This document shows positions 47,039 through 59,527 of a stretch of 64,000 nt of DNA, piece by piece (positions within the stretch are counted from its first letter, which is position 1; every line of letters starts with the position of its first letter). Made by a program: the position numbers and the translations under genes. Below the pieces are notes generated by a model. That model was not told the DNA's origin, searched no databases, and worked only from the letters and a program-made list of their open reading frames with translations. The stretch comes from Zygaena filipendulae (taxonomy: Eukaryota; Arthropoda; Insecta; Lepidoptera; Zygaenidae): NCBI GenBank assembly GCA_907165275.2, contig OU015664.1, forward strand, positions 8,952,001-9,016,000, written 5' to 3'.

Positions 47039-47227
47039 ACCAACTGCATAAATAACTTTGTAATCCCATATAAATGTATGGAATTACAAAGTTACATATG
47101 CAGTTATATGTACCAACTGCACAAATAACTTTGTAATCCCATATAAATGTATGGAATTACAAAGTTATATATGCAGTTATATGTACCAACTGCACAAATA
47201 ACTTTGTAATCCCATATAAATATATGA
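47039..47227. repeat. Tandem repeat, 73-bp unit, about 2.6 copies
   Basis: Units start ACCAACTGCA at 47039, 47112 and 47185. Each unit contains an inverted pair ATAACTTTGTAAT and ATTACAAAGTTA. The same array recurs at 57776-57964. Confidence 0.85.
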
Positions 47228-47888
47228 GACTAGCTGTTCCCTGCGGTTTCACCCGCGATAATTTCGGAGATCCCGCGGGAATTCAGAAATGCAAAGTAGT
47301 TAGTACCCTATATCCCTAGGTTTTCTTTACCCCTGACAACGTGCATGCAAAATGTCATGAGATTTCACCAGCGTTAATTTCGGAGATCCTTCGGGAATTC
47401 CGAGATAAAATTACCCTAATCTGAATGCTCCAACGATTTTCATGAAATTTTGTATACAGGGGATTTCGGGGGCCATAAATCGATCTAGCTAGGATTCATT
47501 TCTGGAATTCCCGCGCGAACTCTGATATCAACGCGGGTGAATTAATTATTGCATACTACACGTTGTCAAGGGTACAGGAAAGGTCATAGGGTAGTAAGTA
47601 CTTTTATCTCAGAATACCCGCGGGATCTCCGAAATTAACGTGGGTTAAACCGCGGGGAACAGCTATTTAAGCCGAGCGAAGCTCGGTTGCCCAGATATTA
47701 ATAAATAATAATAATAAGTGTAGCTAGTTACCTACCTAGATATAAAGTGTAGATACATAGTTACCTAGACATAATTATGTTCAAAGGTACAATGGTCAAC
47801 GGAATGAAAAAGCAAGAAAAAATCTTTCAAGTTATTAAAATAGACTAAATTGCTCAAAGGAGGAAGACCATTTACAAAAAGAAATGAG

Positions 47889-48455
47889 ATCCCATCAAAA
47901 ACAAACTTGTAAAAAATCCAAGTCTCGCAACTCAGTTCTTCTACATTAAAAAGTTGTGAGATCAATGTAATACCAAGTCGGTTAATTTATTCAGTGCCTA
48001 CTTAAGGGTCCTTCTGTCTAAAGTTATCATGTTATAAGCTAATCTAATAACATTTTATAGTGACCATATCAAATTTAAAAATCTTTTATGTTTTAAATAG
48101 ATTGATTGGCTTGGCGATCACATGAAAACACAATGTATCTCACAAGTAATACATATTATAATTAAATTAGATTGTTTAGAACCATAATTATGTATTACAT
48201 GTGAGATATATTGTGTTTTCACGTGATCGCCAAGCCAATCAATCTATCTAAAACATAAAAGATTTTTAAATTTGATATGGTCACTATAAAATGTTATTAG
48301 ATTAGCTTATAACATGATAACTTTAGACAGAAGGACCCTTAAGTAGGCACTGAATAAATTAACCGACTTGGTATTACATTGATCTCACAACTTTTTAATG
48401 TAGAAGAACTGAGTTGCGAGACTTGGATTTTTTACAAGTTTGTTTTTGATGGGAT
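47889..48455. repeat. 567-bp palindrome (foldback), copy 1
   Basis: Begins ATCCCATCAAAAACAAAC and ends with its complement. Arms of more than 250 bp pair almost throughout around a centre near 48165. No TE protein is encoded. Confidence 0.85.
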
Positions 48456-48541
48456 ATAATAATTCCGTGATAGGCACACACGCACAACACGTGTACGTAC
48501 CAGCTGGCCGTCTTTACTTGTTCATTTCCCGCTTTAACTAT

Positions 48542-48612
48542 TCCGCGTTAATTTCGGAAATACCGCGGAAACTCCGAAAGTAACGCGGCTCAAACCGCCG
48601 GGAACAGCTAGT
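48542..48612 (+). mobile_element. Lep1-type Helitron 3' fragment
   Basis: CCGCGTTAATTTCGG to GGGAACAGCTAGTA, 86 bases after composite copy 1. Confidence 0.55.
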
Positions 48613-49224
48613 AACATAATATTATACTAATATTACATGGAATGATGGAATAGAGAACAACTTAAAGGAAGATAGGTGTGATATAATATACAACGTGTTA
48701 ATGAATTAACTGAAAACTAGAAAGTAGTTTGCTCAGAATCGACTAGCGAATCGATCGAACTATGTTTTAATATAGGTTATATTTTTTAATTTTTAGTAGC
48801 CCATGTCTAAATTATTTATAATACAATATTTGACGCGTACGCCGCCCGCAGCAAAAATCTTCGAACCGGTAGGCGCGGGCGTAGCGCTTGGGATTTCGTA
48901 GATAGGTCACCTCCAAACTAATGTTGAATAACTTTTAAAGTATAATTTTTTTTGACATAAAATATATTTTAATCATATTATTGTTTATTTTTTAAATGGA
49001 GTGTATCAGGTTTTTAGTTAATTTATTAACACGTTGCGTAGCCACCAACCACCCACACCTTTCATATAATATATTTGCTCATATATTTGTTTATTGTCTT
49101 GGTATTTGAATAAAATAAATATTTACAAATAGTTCTCAGCGGAGCCACGACGCCAGTACTGTAATTAGGTACCTACCAGCAAATTGTCGATTGTGGCTAC
49201 GAATATACTAAGCGTGCACTCTTA

Positions 49225-49229
49225 TCAGT
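49225..49229 (+). promoter_or_regulatory. Possible initiator (TCAGT) of the LRR gene
   Basis: TCAGT, the arthropod initiator motif, lies 160 bases before the ATG, with a TATA-like ATATACTA about 22 bases upstream. Weak, motif-only call. Confidence 0.2.
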
Positions 49230-49387
49230 ATTATGTCGACATCGTTCTAGTAAACTGACTAAAATGAAAATGTGATCGCAAAAAAACATACATTTTATAA
49301 TCACAAAAATAGTTAAAGTGACTGTCTGAAAAGTGCTGTGTGTCTGTGTATAATTACTAATTAGGTGCCTAGATGTTAATTTCACAG

Positions 49388-50887
49388 ATGGGTAAGTGTT
49401 TAAGAATAATAATTAAATATTTGATGGCTGTACTCAGCATCCACGTTGGTTTTAGATGTAGGCAGAAATAAATTTTATTTAGATACGTAGGTTTTCTATC
49501 ATTGTAGGTATAATAAAATTTAGGATGCACATATTTTTAACTTTCGTTGCGAAACATCTCTAAAACAGCATCTTTTTAAAATAACTATATCTTGCTTTTT
49601 AAACACACAAATGGCGGAACTAACATCTTTGATTTTAGCCAAAAAATCGTAAAAGACTTTTCGCCCGAAGTGCAAGAATACACTATTGGCGATTCTACTT
49701 ATCTTGTAGTCTTCTAAATTAAAATTTGTGGATGCTTAAATTTAAATCTAACTTTAATTTAGACTCCATCTAGACTACATAATTTAGAAGAAGTATATTT
49801 ACCGCGAATATATTTTTGTTTCGTTTTTGTATGCCCTAAAATTCACGGTGTTATGGTAAAATACCTTTAGAAAGAATATTTTAATAAACTTCTTTTTCTT
49901 TCAGATAAACTACTCCCATGTTACACGCTATTCATCATTTTATTATGTATTGAATCTTCGATATCAGAAGGCCATTGTCGTATACGTACGGTTTCTGAAG
50001 ACCCGCTGTGTGTTGGCGAAATTAAATGCACCCAATGTATAGACGACATATCAAAAGAGACTTTAAGATGGAACTGTTCTGGTGATTATAGACTACGTTT
50101 AGTTATTGAAAATTTGGATTTCAAACATAAAAGTCGGCTGGTCAACGCCCAGAAAATCGACGAGCGCATTTACGACAATATTGAATCGATAACAATGACC
50201 AACGAACCACAACTTAAGGAAATACCATTCGATATATACGAACTGTTCAATGGAGTTAAAACTATAGATTTAAATAACAACGCATTTAATTTAATCTATC
50301 TTGACAATTTTTTGTTTTACGCATATTTAGAAAGAATTAACGTGTCCAACAATAAAATAGTGGCTTTAGGAATAAACGATCATATAAGAATGGGGGTGAC
50401 GCTTAATAAAGTTAGCTCAATAGATTTAAGTTTCAACCGCTTAAACGAATTGTACAACGAAAGTTTTCAGCCTTTCACACGATTGCGTCACCTCAATTTG
50501 TCGAACAACGATTTAAAATCTTTAGATGAACACGCGTTTTTGGGGTTAAACAATTTGAAAACATTAAATTTATCTCAAAATAAATTACAGCAGATAGATT
50601 TGTTTCTAGATCCTTTAGTTGAGATTAAAGAATTGTATTTGGATCACAATGAAATTGTATCTCTAATGGATTTTAACTTTAGGTCTCTAGCAAAATTAGA
50701 GATTTTAGATGTAAGTTCAAATAAATTGGTGCACATCGACGCTTTAGCGTTACATAATCTTTATAAATTATACAGCTTAGACCTAAGCAACAATACGGAT
50801 TGTTTTTCTGGTGAACTAACGCAAAAATTTTACTACTATCCGGAGTTTTCCGATAGAATATTTTGTGAAAATGATAATCAAATTTGA
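49388..50887 (+). CDS. Secreted leucine-rich-repeat protein, small
   Basis: Join 49388-49391 and 49905-50887, 328 residues. The first coding exon gives only ATG plus one base before donor gtaagt. The second, after acceptor ttctttcag, continues in frame as MDKLLPCYTLFIILLCIESS, a clear signal peptide. A cysteine-rich N-cap follows (HC, LC, KCTQC, WNC), then about eight leucine-rich repeats (for example LRHLNLSNNDLKSLDEHAF, LKTLNLSQNKLQQIDLF, LEILDVSSNKLVHIDALAL) and a short C-cap with two cysteines (DCFSG...FCEND). No transmembrane helix or GPI signal is visible, so the product is probably secreted. I do not recognise a named orthologue. LRR proteins of this form act in extracellular binding, but no partner is evident here. 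Confidence 0.85.
49905..50887 (+). CDS. LRR protein, main coding exon
   Basis: Starts at base 2 of the Asp codon completed from 49391. The open frame reaches back to the acceptor at 49904 and stops at TGA 50885-50887. It has no internal methionine near its start, which supports an upstream ATG exon. Confidence 0.88.
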
Positions 50888-50961
50888 AAGTATTAAAAAA
50901 AGTGCTTGCTCAGATAAAATCACACAGAAGGCTATTTTATGTCACTAAAAAATTCTCGGCA

Positions 50962-50967
50962 AATAAA
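50962..50967 (+). terminator. Possible polyadenylation signal of the LRR gene
   Basis: AATAAA 75 bases downstream of the stop codon. Confidence 0.45.
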
Positions 50968-53030
50968 TGCCTAAATCCAATTGGATTACTAGGTACTAAG
51001 AAAAACCTTTAATTTTTGAATCCATGCACGTCATGTTGATGACATATTATTATAAACATTACTTTTCCATTGCCTTTATGTTACGTGATTTGTTTAGTTT
51101 CTTTAATGTAATTTTTGATCTCATATGAACGGAGCCATTATTTCACCTCTGTTTAACTTTTCGTCTCCAGTCTGTGATAAGTACAGAGTTTTTATTTCGT
51201 CTGAGGTACATATGAGAAAAGAATGAAGGCTTGAGAAGTTGAGACAATAGTTGATTCATTTGAGATATACGTAACTGAAGTGAGATGAAATTCATACCTA
51301 CGAAATTTTATAAACAAATATTTATTACAATGTCTGTACTAAATTAAGAGATGAGTAGCTATGTATACATTGTGCTGATAAGATAGCAAAGTCATGACAC
51401 AGCTGGACCTACTTTATTAGAATACATTATTATCTGTGGCAGGTAGGTATATATGCATGGCTTTGTAAGGCTTATGACTTTATTTAATTATGTACTTAAG
51501 AATGAAGGACTAAGGTGGGAAATAATTGTGAAAATAATTATATTAATTTATTCGTGGATGGAACCATCAACGTGGAGTTGAGGATTAGACAAGTGAAACG
51601 AGATTACTGGCAAAATTGTTGTAGTCCTTAAGGACCTACTTATATTTAATAAATATAAAAGATGTACAACATCAAAAAAGGTTATAAAAATAGGTATATA
51701 ATGGTTTTTTGTCTCTTTTATATGATCGATATTATATAAGGTGTGGCAAAATTAGCTGCCAACATTTGGAAGTAAACACAGCTGAAAACATATTAAAAAA
51801 AAAGAAAAAAATATATTTTCAAACAAAATAAATCACAAAAATCAAAAAGAAAATTCCAAATCCAAATCCAAAAAAATTCAAAACCATCTTCGAGTAATCG
51901 GTGAACATACATAAATAAATATACATACAGTGGAACACGGAACCACATATAATATACTTAATACTATAAACAGAACCTACTCCTTTTTAGAATTCGCTTA
52001 ATCAATTGTGAAGGCGCTCGCCGCTCAATCGCTTACACACTCATCAACACGCGCCGGTATCTTAAGATCAATGACCTCGATCGTCACTCGATTGAGCTGA
52101 CCAACTGATGAGCTGATGCATCGCTCGCTGCGTGCGTCATCGTTATACATCAGTGAGCTACGTGTATTGTGTACCTTGTGAATGTAAATATAATATTTTT
52201 TCAATGAGTTTATTTCCTCATATTCTGAAATACTAGGGAATTTATAATATTATTAAAAAAAAAAAAAATTATTAATATTTATTTTTTAGCGAAGATATTT
52301 GAAAACAGAAGTATGAATGTATATTGTTTTGGGAAGTACTTTAAAAACAGCGATGAATACAAAAAAAGTTGTTACTTCGAATAAATTACATTTAGGTACA
52401 TTTTACACAAGACTATTTTTTAAAATAAATCTTATTCAAATAGGTGTGCCAGTTACACCAAAGCTTCGTATTGAAACACTTATTTGAGTAGAAAGTTCCA
52501 ACTCATAAATTAAGTGTCGGGGAGTTGGTAGCCGTAAATCTAAGTAGCTAGTAGCTACCCTGCCCTCTGCACCGCTTGTCTTTGCGGGTGCGGTGCCAGT
52601 GTGACGTAGCCCCGCCGCGCCGCGCTCACTGGAGCCCCTGCATTAGGGTGACCACCTATTAGCTGAATATACGTACCTACTATACATTTTTAGTCTATAC
52701 CTCTTATACTATAATATTATTACACTGGTTGTAAGGATAACTCACACAAGCACAATAGTATGTTTTCGAATTAAGTTGACTCGCCTAAACTGTTATACTG
52801 ACCTTAATTAATTTTTCACCCTTAGTTATACATGTATAATTTTAATCGAGGGACTTATTTGATGATGATGCATGGTCAAATATAATAAAATAATTATTAT
52901 AATAATAATAAATAACAGAGAAACTTTAAATAAAAACGTGGATTTGAATAACTTTTACCCAAATTACATAGATTTTGAGTGTTATAATTTATTCTATTGC
53001 TATAGTAGTCAAAAACAGGTACATTTATAA
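50968..53030. other. Intergenic downstream of the LRR gene
   Basis: AT-rich with two G+C-richer islands (52015-52150 and 52555-52640) that show no supportable reading frame or repeat. Confidence 0.4.
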
Positions 53031-53035
53031 TATTT

Positions 53036-53235
53036 ACTAGCTGTGCCCCGTGGTTTCACCCACGTGAGTTTCGAAATTCCCACAGGAACTATTTTTTCTA
53101 AAATAAAAGTAGCCTAAGTTACTCTTTATTTTATAATATATGCCAGTGAAAGGACCGTTAAAATCGGTCCAGCCGTTTCAGAGATTATCCGGAATAAACA
53201 GACAGATAGACAGACCGACAGAGAGACAAACAAAC
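53036..53235 (-). mobile_element. Lep1-type Helitron copy
   Basis: ACTAGCTGTGCCCCGTGG start, CAGACAGATAGACAGACCGA tail. Confidence 0.65.
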
Positions 53236-53699
53236 AGAAAAAATTTCAAAATTGTTTTTTTTTGTGTAAGTAGTTACTAGTTACCGTATATACTTTCATT
53301 TAGTGAAAAGCTGGTAACAAATACTTCAATTTTATTTATATGTATAGATGTATAGATGTGTGGAGCGTTTCAGTTAAAATCACTTAAAATTTTAACCATC
53401 CGAAAAAATAATGAATCATATGCAATGTACTCATCCCGAGTTGTGGTGAATTACAGAACAATGAGGTTTCAATTTCTCTAAAATTGGATACTTTTTACTT
53501 GGTGTAATAATATTATATCAGTAAATTGTGAATCTAGAAGCAGGTACGTACCTATTAGGCACTAGGTGAGTGTTTAAAATAATGTAGTATAGCATACTTT
53601 TTGGTTTTTTCTTTTTTTTTCTTTACTTAGGTATTTAAAATTATACAACTCTCCACTTCTGATCTACATTATCTAAATATTATTTACTGTTAGTATAAT

Positions 53700-53895
53700 T
53701 ATATCTATACGGCAGGAGAACCATAACATTTGTAGAAGCACATTTATATTACCTTTTGTATGCCTTTAGTTATAAGTTTTTGTTAACACACTGTAACATT
53801 ATTTTGGTGTACAATAAAGTGTATTCTATTCTATTCTATTCTATTCTATTCTATTCTATTCTATTCTATTCTATTTTATTCTATTCTATTCTATA
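53700..53895 (+). mobile_element. 3' tail of a LINE with (ATTCT)n
   Basis: GGTGTACAATAAAGTGT runs into about 14 units of ATTCT (53823-53893). LINE 3' ends in insects often carry AATAAAG and a pentanucleotide tail. Confidence 0.55.
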
Positions 53896-54390
53896 AAATA
53901 AACTAGATACCCCCTGAAATTAAGAACTCTTAAACTAAAACTAAGGAAACATACTCTATGTTTAAATAACTCTAAAGAAACTGTTTCCCAATCTTTTGTA
54001 ATCGACCCACCTGCTGCAACTGTTATTTAGTTATTAAGTTATCATGTAAAAGACTTGTAAATCGTTTTGATAAAAAAAAGATTCTTTAAACACATATTTG
54101 ACTAAATTCCTTTTCTTTCTTTATTCACCTTTGTTATTATTGTTGTTGTTACAACTGTTTTTGTAAATATTCACAAACCAAATCATTTTACAACTTATAC
54201 AGTACACTTCTCTCTTTCTTTTTTTCTTTCTTTCTTTCTTCTATCTTCAATGGTGTGGCTATTTTTTAAGATCGAAATATTGAATTCCCAAGGAAATCTA
54301 AAAATTAACGCGTATAAAATCGTATAGGCAGCGTCTAAACGGTACTGCAATAAGTTCGATACGTCATGTGAGTAAAGTTTATGTAATAAT

Positions 54391-54590
54391 ATCTGTTCCC
54401 CGCGGTTTCATCCGTGGTAATTTTGGAGTTCCCGCGGGAATTCCGGGTTACAATATGGTCTTGGATACTCAGGGATAATGTAGCATTCTAATGGTGTAAT
54501 TTGAATTGAAATCGGTCCTGTAGTTTTTGAGTTAAATCGTAACAAACAAACAAAAAATCAAAACCCTTTATAATAATAGTTTAGATAGAA
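54391..54590 (-). mobile_element. Lep1-type Helitron copy, end truncated
   Basis: CTGTTCCCCGCGGTTTCATC followed by the usual body. The CTAG end is lost. Confidence 0.6.
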
Positions 54591-54941
54591 TTTGACGATT
54601 TTCTCCTAATTGTGGTCTTGTTTCTCGTTGGTCCGTCCTTGTAAGCGGAGATTTACCCCGGGGGTAAATGTGAACAAGAAAGGACTGAGCAAAAAGCTGT
54701 GGCATGCTCATATTCAAGTCGGTTCGGAAACTTCTCCGTATTTATGTATGTACGTAGTTATTGGATCGTTTGTGACTTTGAGTCGATATTTTTTGTATTG
54801 ATATGTACCTAAATCTAAATTATTAATTAGATGTGAGTACCTGATGATTGATTATTTTATATCTAGATACATGTAGGTATATGTATATTGTAAAGAAAAA
54901 TAAAGTTTTTATTCTGCATTTTAACAGAAATAAGCTAAATC

Positions 54942-55114
54942 ATCCTTACTATTTATAAATGCGAATGTGAGTTTGTTAGTTCGTTTGTTGGTTACGCGTT
55001 CACGCCTTAACTAGTCAATCGTTCATTGTGAAATTTTGGATACACGTTATCATTGGGGTAGTTTTTATCCCGGAACTCAGAATTTAACGTGGGTAACCCT
55101 GGAGAGCAGCTAGT
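54942..55114 (+). mobile_element. Lep1-type Helitron copy
   Basis: ATCCTTACTATTTATAAATG to GAGCAGCTAGT. Immediately followed by the repeat at 55115. Confidence 0.65.
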
Positions 55115-55260
55115 AGGTTTTTTTTATCATAGGCGGCAAACGGGCAAGTGGTACACCTGATGGTAAGTGATTACCGCCGCCCATGGACATCTGCAACGCC
55201 AGAAGGCATGCAGGTGCGTTGCCGACCTGGAACTGGCTTTCAAGTGGAGCTGCCGGAACA
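55115..55260 (-). repeat. Lepidopteran short dispersed repeat (SINE or LINE tail)
   Basis: Contains GGCAAACGGGCAAG, CCTGATGGTAAGTGATTACC and GGTGCGTTGCCGACCTGG after an oligo-T. Widely seen in Lepidoptera; read in reverse it ends in oligo-A. Confidence 0.65.
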
Positions 55261-56018
55261 CACCGTTCTCGAAGGTGGTATACGTATGACAGTGAATTTA
55301 TTGGAAACTTTTCGTATTTTGGAAGAAATCATTTTATGACGTGAAAGCTCCTAAGGGCACAAAGTGTACAGAAATAGTTAAAAAAAATTATAAGCTTTTG
55401 AAGAATTAGGTAAATAAAAATAAAAAATACTTGAAGTTTCTAAGTTGTGACGAAATTAAAAACAATGTCTATAAGGTTTGATTGTAATAAGAAACAGACA
55501 ATATCTCTGGCAATTTCATATAGTGCTGAATGCTGATATTATAAAGTGAAAAAGTTTGTTTGTATGGGGGTAATTGAACTACTGAAGCGATGCTATACGT
55601 TTTTTCACCGATAGGACTAACTAAGAACCAAGAAGTCCCAAGGAAATTCCGAAGTTGACGCCGATGAACTTGTAATAATAATAATAAATTTAATTTAATT
55701 CGACCATCGACATGGATGAATTCTGTTAGTAGTCTGTAATAGCTAGTAATGTTTTGTTTGGTCCGATAACGGCCGTGTGATTATTTATATAATAGGTTAG
55801 TCTTGTTTTTTCGAAACACGCGAATTCGCATTTTATTTATAAACACCATATCAGCACTGATAAAATAATAATTTGCACGCAAAATGCAAAAATGAGAGGC
55901 TTCAGCATTTTGCGTTTAGCCATCTTGCCGCCCCAAATATGTGGGAGAGCCGCAAATATTTCCAAGATGCTTGCTGCGCGTTTTGCTTACTAGCCTCCAA
56001 AAACATTTTGTGTACTCA

Positions 56019-56135
56019 CTGGCTATTCCCCGCGGTTTCACCCGCGTTAATTTTGGAGTTCCCGCGGGAATTCTGGAATAAAAAGTATCCTATTTCCTTT
56101 TCTGTATCCCTGACAACGTGTATGCAAAAAAGTAA
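56019..56135 (-). mobile_element. Lep1-type Helitron fragment
   Basis: CTATTCCCCGCGGTTTCACC to GTGTATGCAAAA. Confidence 0.55.
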
Positions 56136-56402
56136 GTATATTATATAAATAAAAAATAATAAATCATCCTTAATTTTATAAGTACTTATATTATAAAAGT
56201 AAGGATGATTTAGCTTATTTTTTGGTAAAATACGTATACAGAATAAAAACTTCATTTCTCTTTTCAATATATACCATCAATCCTAAGTAATGAATAGCTT
56301 TTGAATTTTGAATTTTGAATACCTAGATATACTTAAAATAATAATCAATACTTACATCTAATTTGCATTGCATACGTAGATACGTAATATAATTATATAC
56401 TA

Positions 56403-56635
56403 ACTAGCTGTCCCCCACGATTTCATCCGCGGTAATTTCGGAGTTCCCGCGGAGGTTGCGGGAAAAAAGTACTCTATGTCTCGATGTTCCCGAGGGAATT
56501 CCGGTATAAAAACTATCCTATCTTTTAAGTTGGACCATATTATAAATGGTTGCAAAGTTTTATCAAAATCCGTTCAGTAGTTTCGGAGTCCATCGCGGAC
56601 AAACAACGTGACACGTGATTTATATATATTAAAGA
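56403..56635 (-). mobile_element. Lep1-type Helitron, CACGTGATTTATATA subfamily
   Basis: Nearly identical in reverse to 59528-59757 (same GTTGGACCATATTATAAATG body). Confidence 0.7.
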
Positions 56636-57045
56636 TAAAGATATAGGTATTAGGTACCTATTAGCTTTACAAAAAGGCAGAAGAGAGCATAGTAGTACTA
56701 GTAGGTATAAAAACTACCTAGGTTAACAAGTATGTTGTGTTATGTGTAGTAAAAAAATTGCTTTGTATATTTTTGTGTATAATGTTATCAAATTGTTTAA
56801 TGTTTTGTTGCAAATCCATTGTTCTAACCCAAGCCTTTAACAGATTACTTGGGATTGCTCAAAAAGCCATTCGAATTGTACCAAACCACATGCGGATATA
56901 TTCAATTGAAAAATCCCGGGATCAAACGAGATTTAAGTCTTTTGAAGATATCCTTTGTAGGCATTAAATAATAATGCCACATCACGCCCGCTGTTTAGAG
57001 AGAAGAATTTATTTTCCTCTCGAGAATGGGAATAAATTATAATTA

Positions 57046-57232
57046 GATTAGCTGCTGTTTCCCGCCGTTTCGCCGCATTAATTTCGGAGTTCCCGTGGGA
57101 ATTCCCGGGTAAAAAGTACCCTATGTCCTTTCCTCTACCCCTGACAACGTGGAGGCAAAGTCAAATGAGGATTTGTTGATTGATTAAGGCCCACTTTTGT
57201 GCTCCCTATAATTAGGTAGATACGTATAATAT
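57046..57232 (-). mobile_element. Lep1-type Helitron copy
   Basis: CTGTTTCCCGCCGTTTCGCC to TATAATATTAGGATT, 140 bases before the split copy. Confidence 0.6.
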
Positions 57233-57775
57233 TAGGATTTAGGTTCAATATATCTAATGTAATAAACAGAAGACGTATAGGTATAGGTATTTTCAAATTT
57301 TAACTAAATTTTTCTAACCTCTGTGATGGTAGATAACTTATTTTTTATGAGGAATCGATTAATAAGGTAGGTAATCCTTACTAATCTGGGGGCACGGCAG
57401 TGCCCCCGCCAAGTCGAGCAACAAAAGCGGCACGGCCGTACTATCCTTTTCTCGAAGCAATTCAGGCCATTTTCGACCCCCTATAACTTCGTTGTGGATA
57501 AAACTAGAAGCCTGAATTTTTAGTAAACAAGCAGGTATTGTATAAAGACGGTATAATTTAAATTTCATTCGATTTGAACCAGTAGTTTAAGAATTATAAC
57601 TAGTCAAAGTTTCTTAATTTTGTAGGTCACTCACTCACTCACTGACCGATCATCAAAACTCTAAGGCACTTCTAGCAGACATAGAAGTTTGAAATTTAGA
57701 ATACAATTAGTGTTTATTGTATAAATCAAGGAAAAATTGAAATATTTTGCAATTTCGGTACAGTTTTCTAGATAC

Positions 57776-57964
57776 ACCAACTGCATAAATAACTTTGTAA
57801 TCCCATATAAATGTATGGAATTACAAAGTTACATATGCAGTTATATGTACCAACTGCACAAATAACTTTGTAATCCCATATAAATGTATGGAATTACAAA
57901 GTTATATATGCAGTTATATGTACCAACTGCACAAATAACTTTGTAATCCCATATAAATATATGA
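57776..57964. repeat. Tandem repeat, 73-bp unit, second array
   Basis: Copy of the 47039-47227 array inside composite copy 2. Confidence 0.85.
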
Positions 57965-58625
57965 GACTAGCTGTTCCCTGCGGTTTCACCCGCGATAATT
58001 TCGGAGATCCCGCGGGAATTCAGAAATGCAAAGTAGTTAGTACCCTATATCCCTAGGTTTTCTTTACCCCTGACAACGTGCATGCAAAATGTCATGAGAT
58101 TTCACCAGCGTTAATTTCGGAGATCCTTCGGGAATTCCGAGATAAAATTACCCTAATCTGAATGCTCCAACGATTTTCATGAAATTTTGTATACAGGGGA
58201 TTTCGGGGGCCATAAATCGATCTAGCTAGGATTCATTTCTGGAATTCCCGCGCGAACTCTGATATCAACGCGGGTGAATTAATTATTGCATACTACACGT
58301 TGTCAAGGGTACAGGAAAGGTCATAGGGTAGTAAGTACTTTTATCTCAGAATACCCGCGGGATCTCCGAAATTAACGTGGGTTAAACCGCGGGGAACAGC
58401 TATTTAAGCCGAGCGAAGCTTGGTTGCCCAGATATTAATAAATAATAATAATAAGTGTAGCTAGTTACCTACCTAGATATAAAGTGTAGATACATAGTTA
58501 CCTAGACATAATTATGTTCAAAGGTACAATGGTCAACGGAATGAAAAAGCAAGAAAAAATCTTTCAAGTTATTAAAATAGACTAAATTGCTCAAAGGAGG
58601 AAGACCATTTACAAAAAGAAATGAG

Positions 58626-59192
58626 ATCCCATCAAAAACAAACTTGTAAAAAATCCAAGTCTCGCAACTCAGTTCTTCTACATTAAAAAGTTGTGAGATC
58701 AATGTAATACCAAGTCGGTTAATTTATTCAGTGCCTACTTAAGGGTCCTTCTGTCTAAAGTTATCATGTTATAAGCTAATCTAATAACATTTTATAGTGA
58801 CCATATCAAATTTAAAAATCTTTTATGTTTTAAATAGATTGATTGGCTTGGCGATCACATGAAAACACAATGTATCTCACAAGTAATACATATTATAATT
58901 AAATTAGATTGTTTAGAACCATAATTATGTATTACATGTGAGATATATTGTGTTTTCACGTGATCGCCAAGCCAATCAATCTATCTAAAACATAAAAGAT
59001 TTTTAAATTTGATATGGTCACTATAAAATGTTATTAGATTAGCTTATAACATGATAACTTTAGACAGAAGGACCCTTAAGTAGGCACTGAATAAATTAAC
59101 CGACTTGGTATTACATTGATCTCACAACTTTTTAATGTAGAAGAACTGAGTTGCGAGACTTGGATTTTTTACAAGTTTGTTTTTGATGGGAT
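58626..59192. repeat. 567-bp palindrome (foldback), copy 2
   Basis: Same palindrome at the right end of composite copy 2. Confidence 0.85.
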
Positions 59193-59193
59193 A

Positions 59194-59369
59194 AATATTA
59201 TAAATGCGAATGTGAGTTTTTTGTTTGTTTGTTACGCTTTGACGGCTAACGGCTCAACCGATCTCATGAAATTTTGCATACATGTTGTCAGCTGGGATAG
59301 AGAGATTAAGTCAGGGATTCCCGTGGGAACTCTGAAATTACCGCGGCTGAAACCGCCGGGACAGCTAGT
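59194..59369 (+). mobile_element. Lep1-type Helitron, 3' part of the split copy
   Basis: Continues the 5' piece left at about 57373-57385 and ends GGGACAGCTAGT. Interrupted by the 1.8-kb composite. Confidence 0.75.
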
Positions 59370-59527
59370 TCGAAAAATAAAAATTAGAAGAACTTACAAG
59401 TTAAAATTTAAAGGACTTTATTTTCTGAAGTTTTTGGTAATTGGTGATCGGATTGACGCAAGTGATATTATGTGGTGTATACACAAAGTCACAGTCAATG
59501 TGATAAATGCGGGAATTATAAATAAAT

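Larger units (their letters stand above)
46646..48456. repeat. 1.8-kb composite repeat, copy 1
   Basis: Matches 57383-59193 at a constant offset of 10,737 bases, with no indel and one substitution seen by eye (47684 C versus 58421 T). In order it holds: a GGGGGCAC/GTGCCCCC hairpin at the left end, 73-bp tandem repeats, opposed Lep1-like ends, a CCGAGC/GCTCGG hairpin followed by TTGCCCAGAT, and a 567-bp palindrome. Confidence 0.9.
57383..59193. repeat. 1.8-kb composite repeat, copy 2, inserted in a Lep1 element
   Basis: Near-identical to 46646-48456. The left flank AATCCTTACT and right flank ATTATAAATGCGAATG are two halves of a Lep1 5' end, and AAT occurs at both junctions (57383-57385, 59194-59196), consistent with a 3-bp target duplication. 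Confidence 0.9.

Noticed and set aside
56737..56967. 76-residue open frame with a segment reminiscent of reverse-transcriptase C-termini (NRLLGIAQKAIRIV)
   Set aside because: The match is too short and the rest is low-complexity hydrophobic sequence from AT-rich DNA.
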